From positions 124,001 to 188,000 of the forward strand of contig CALWLJ010000002.1 of assembly GCA_944381495.1 (NCBI GenBank): DNA of 64,000 bases. The letters are read 5' to 3'. Each line of letters begins with the position of its first letter. Within the stretch, counting starts at the first letter, position 1. Positions 61,515-64,000 of this stretch are shown one piece after another. The translations under genes and the position numbers were made by a program. Origin of the DNA: an uncultured Mediterraneibacter sp. Its GTDB lineage: Bacteria; Bacillota; Clostridia; Lachnospirales; Lachnospiraceae. Under the pieces are notes generated by a model. It made no database searches. It saw nothing but the letters and a program-made list of their open reading frames with translations, and was not told the DNA's origin.

Positions 61515-62772
61515 CATTGCCTCCTAAATGAATAATTTTTTCCGCCTGGAAATCAGTGGGCAGGAAAAAGTCTCCGAACCCTGCATCACGGACCGTGATC
61601 TTGCACGTCTTTTCATCCAGAAACAAGGTCTCTATCTGAAGGCGCATGGAATATTCCGCCCGTTTCGGGAACTTGTCCAGAGATATCTTCTCTGTCCTGA
61701 CATTTCCCTGGATGAGTGACTCAATATGGAATTCAATGTCCTCCACATCTTCCAGAATCACTTCCCACTGGTTGTTGGATTCATACCAGTGAGCTCCCCA
61801 GGAAACAATAGGATACCACATTTCCTGTCCGTCAACACGCATGTTCACTGTAATCTGATCAGTCAGCTTGTCTTCAGAGAGATAAACTGGATTTTCGATA
61901 TGCATATAAAGTTTCCGGTAGGCTGTATAACAGGCTCCTTTGCTGTAAAGATTATTTCCGATAAATGCACGGCGTCCGTTACAGAGCACTCTCAGTGATC
62001 TGGGATACCAGTTATTTTCGAATCCCTCGCCGGTCAGAAACACGGAAGACACAATCCGCTTGTCAAATACGCTTTCAATAAAACGACAGAACATAGCGTC
62101 TGCTTCTTTCGCTTTATCTTCATTTAAGACCGGATAAACCATGGCAAGTTCTTTCATATGGGCGCTGGCCACCTCATCTACTGTAACAAATGTGGTCTTT
62201 CCGCCACCCAGCCCCGGTTTCAATCTTCTTAACATATATGCTTTTATCTCATTTCTGTCACAGGAAAACAGTGCTGCATCATACTGCCACAGCTCCTTTG
62301 ACTGATAGAACAGATAGTTGCAGAAGCTTTCCTTATAATCCTGAATAAAAATGTGGCGCTTGTCAATATTCATACGCGCAGCAATGCCCCGAAGCATCTG
62401 AGCCAGCTCCTCTGTCAGAACAGGAACCGTGAATACGATACCGTCAATCTCCGGGAACGGCTGAAGCGACATCTGAATAAACTGGGAAAGAAGCCACACT
62501 GCGTCGTAAGATTCCTCTCCGAACTCGATCCGATCCCCGGCCAGACTCCTGCTCAGGAGCCTGGTCACCGTGAAACCTTCCTTAATGGAGACCAGACGTT
62601 TCGCCTCTTTTCCATATGCCCAGGTATCCCGCAGCTTTCCTATAATAAGCGGGATCTGATAATTATCCGATTCTGCCTCAAGAGTCTCCGGCTCCAGCTG
62701 CTGATCATTATAATAACTGATCTGGCATGTCTTTTCATTTATTTCATATCCTATGATACTGCCTTGCCCCAT
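61489..62772 (-). CDS. DUF5716 family protein, Hsp70/actin-like fold suspected
   Basis: A 427-residue soluble protein. The N-terminus IIGYEINEKTCQISYYNDQ could be a diverged actin/Hsp70 phosphate-1 strand, and IDGIVFTVPVLTEELAQMLRGIAARMNIDKRHIFIQDYKESFCNYLF parallels the Hsp70 connect region (VPA..R.A...AG). GGGKTTFVTVD and VFLTGEGFE fit later motifs of the same fold. The C-terminal ~110 residues are beta-rich. ATP residues are not clearly conserved. AAGGAGGG precedes the ATG. It lies between the DUF5717 gene (15-base gap) and the TPR gene. Confidence 0.72.
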   Translation of the reverse strand: MGQGSIIGYEINEKTCQISYYNDQQLEPETLEAESDNYQIPLIIGKLRDTWAYGKEAKRLVSIKEGFTVTRLLSRSLAGDRIEFGEESYDAVWLLSQFIQMSLQPFPEIDGIVFTVPVLTEELAQMLRGIAARMNIDKRHIFIQDYKESFCNYLFYQSKELWQYDAALFSCDRNEIKAYMLRRLKPGLGGGKTTFVTVDEVASAHMKELAMVYPVLNEDKAKEADAMFCRFIESVFDKRIVSSVFLTGEGFENNWYPRSLRVLCNGRRAFIGNNLYSKGACYTAYRKLYMHIENPVYLSEDKLTDQITVNMRVDGQEMWYPIVSWGAHWYESNNQWEVILEDVEDIEFHIESLIQGNVRTEKISLDKFPKRAEYSMRLQIETLFLDEKTCKITVRDAGFGDFFLPTDFQAEKIIHLGGNDGKFNSLS

Positions 62773-62787
62773 ATCAGGACGCCCTCC

Positions 62788-64000
62788 TTAATACTGCAGG
62801 AACATGTGGGCAGCCACTGCGTCCTCCAGGGCGTAATCCCGCATTTTCCTCTCGCGTTCTTTTTTCTCCTCCGTCAGAAGGATATCATTCAGTCTTCCGT
62901 ACCTGCCCTGTTCACCCGGAGTCACCTCACGGATACAGGTTTCTTTATCGCTCCGGTAGGAATTGCCGTCAATCGTTTCTTTAAAATAATATTTCAGTTG
63001 TTCATTAGCAAAAAGCACAAACTTTTTCACATAAATATTTTCATACATAGGCGTGAGTACCTCTGTCGAATAGTCTGCCGCTTCGCTCCTGCCTTTCTGA
63101 AGCTGGTAATAAAGCATGACTCTGCTTCCTTTCTGGCCTTTATACTCGATCAGAGTCTTATCCCACAGCTGAAGTTCAATCAACCACTCTTTCTCATATG
63201 CAAGGAAAAACGGAAAATAAATCTGTTTGCCGCAGAGTTCCTGCATAAATTTATGGAGTGTCTTTCTCGTCTGAGAGTTATACTCCCGCGTAGAATAATA
63301 TTTAAGAACAGCTATCTTGCAGACATCTATGGTAACCTCGCCCTTCTCATATTCTCTGCAGATAATATCGATCACACTGCGGCCGATCTTCCGTTCTTCC
63401 ACAACATATTCTCTGGATACATAAGCCAGATAAGCCTGCTGAAGACGGAAATAAGCGCCTTCCGCATAGTATTCCTCAAACACCTGCGCCTCCTGAAACA
63501 GTTCCTCGGAAAACAACATTTGAGTCAGGATACGCTCTGTCAGCTTATGGGTATGAACCTCATAATCCCTCGCCTCTCTCCAGAGCTGCTTCATCTCCAG
63601 TGTGGCGCCACAGTAATAATTTGCAAGATATGTCAGGATTACTTTATCGTATTGATGCTTTTTAAACAGATCAAAGCAGACATAAGTCAGGAAATCATCA
63701 TTTTCATAATTATTTTCCCTGATTGTCCTGCTGCAGAGAGTAAAGATCTCTTCCTCCGGGAAATTTTCCAGTCCTCTCTTCTGTACGACCTCCAGCGTCA
63801 GCTCCTCATCTTCTGCTTCATCCCTTCTTCTTCTGAGTCCGCTCAGATACTTTCTGCACATATCCAGATATCTCAGTTCATAAAACAGACGTTTGCTTTC
63901 ATAGGGTATGGAGTCTGTATAATGTCTTCCGTCCTTTGCCTCCCAGACGAGCCGGTCCGTCTTATTATAAAGAAATACCCGGGCGCCATTCTCCGTATAA
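62788..64000 (-). CDS. DUF5717 family protein, C-terminal part (cut by window edge)
   Basis: The frame is open from the window edge to a TAA at 62788, giving the last ~404 residues. It is helical and rich in Tyr, Glu and Arg, with repeat-like helix pairs (KHQYDKVILTYLANYYCGATLEMKQLW; EELFQEAQVFEEYYAEGAYFRLQQAYLAY), suggesting a long solenoid. The C-terminus ends LEDAVAAHMFLQY. No catalytic motif is visible in this part. It is the first visible gene of the DUF5717-DUF5716-TPR operon. Confidence 0.72.
   Translation of the reverse strand, partial: YTENGARVFLYNKTDRLVWEAKDGRHYTDSIPYESKRLFYELRYLDMCRKYLSGLRRRRDEAEDEELTLEVVQKRGLENFPEEEIFTLCSRTIRENNYENDDFLTYVCFDLFKKHQYDKVILTYLANYYCGATLEMKQLWREARDYEVHTHKLTERILTQMLFSEELFQEAQVFEEYYAEGAYFRLQQAYLAYVSREYVVEERKIGRSVIDIICREYEKGEVTIDVCKIAVLKYYSTREYNSQTRKTLHKFMQELCGKQIYFPFFLAYEKEWLIELQLWDKTLIEYKGQKGSRVMLYYQLQKGRSEAADYSTEVLTPMYENIYVKKFVLFANEQLKYYFKETIDGNSYRSDKETCIREVTPGEQGRYGRLNDILLTEEKKERERKMRDYALEDAVAAHMFLQY

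Overview
The window looks like chromosomal DNA from a spore-forming, obligately anaerobic Firmicute of the family Lachnospiraceae (Clostridium cluster XIVa). The evidence is the mix of genes: SpoVB-like and SpoIIM-like sporulation proteins, a 1427-residue 2-hydroxyacyl-CoA dehydratase activase-type protein, luxS, a Gram-positive GAAC-N4-GTTC SOS box at recA, a surface protein with a VPKTGD sortase signal, and the lineage-typical DUF5716/DUF5717 cluster. The genus cannot be fixed by reading alone. Nearly all genes lie on the minus strand. No integrase, transposase, phage gene or CRISPR array was seen.

Layout. 1-4.8 kb: 5' end of polA, a HAD phosphatase, a large sortase-anchored glucosaminidase with a 7 x 42 bp repeat tract, and tRNA-Leu(CAA). 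4.9-9.4 kb: lysA with a TrmB-type regulator, pyruvate kinase, and a rhomboid-like membrane protein without protease residues. 9.7-14 kb: the giant activase. 14-20.7 kb: small membrane protein, HAD phosphatase, GreA, then the glycolytic run gap-pgk-tpiA-gpmI. 21-24.3 kb: Fe-S/thiolation operon iscR-iscS-iscU-mnmA. 24.4-30.5 kb: spoVB-like, spoIIM-like, nudF, rny, recX and recA. 30.9-35.3 kb: NlpC/P60 hydrolase, Na+/solute symporter, mgsA, left-handed beta-helix protein. 35.3-41.7 kb: topB, galM, ppk1 and patatin, probably one transcript. 42-45.5 kb: an ABC-F ATPase, a 533-bp non-coding foldback element, a histidine phosphatase and luxS. 45.7-49.6 kb: an orphan sugar-binding lipoprotein, a GlgX-like protein that has lost its catalytic residues, DUF5662 and DUF1292. 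49.6-55 kb: helicase, gltX, a degenerate sirtuin and a leucine-rich-repeat surface protein. 55.1-58 kb: purF-purB. 58.2-60.6 kb: a polar amino-acid ABC importer. 60.7-64 kb: TPR-like protein, DUF5716 and DUF5717 (cut by the window edge).

How it fits together: most of the window is core metabolism (lower glycolysis with a methylglyoxal bypass, purine synthesis, Fe-S assembly feeding tRNA thiolation, recombination with SOS control, RNA decay). The unusual material is (i) the foldback element, whose nested inverted repeats fill the space between two convergent genes almost exactly; (ii) three apparent pseudoenzymes (GlgX-like, sirtuin-like, rhomboid-like) that keep the fold signature but not the catalytic residues; (iii) the uncharacterised DUF5717-DUF5716-TPR operon; and (iv) several perfect palindromes placed on promoters or leaders. 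Promoter, operator and hairpin calls were made by eye and are inferences; starts were moved from the longest open frame where the Shine-Dalgarno and family N-terminus agreed.
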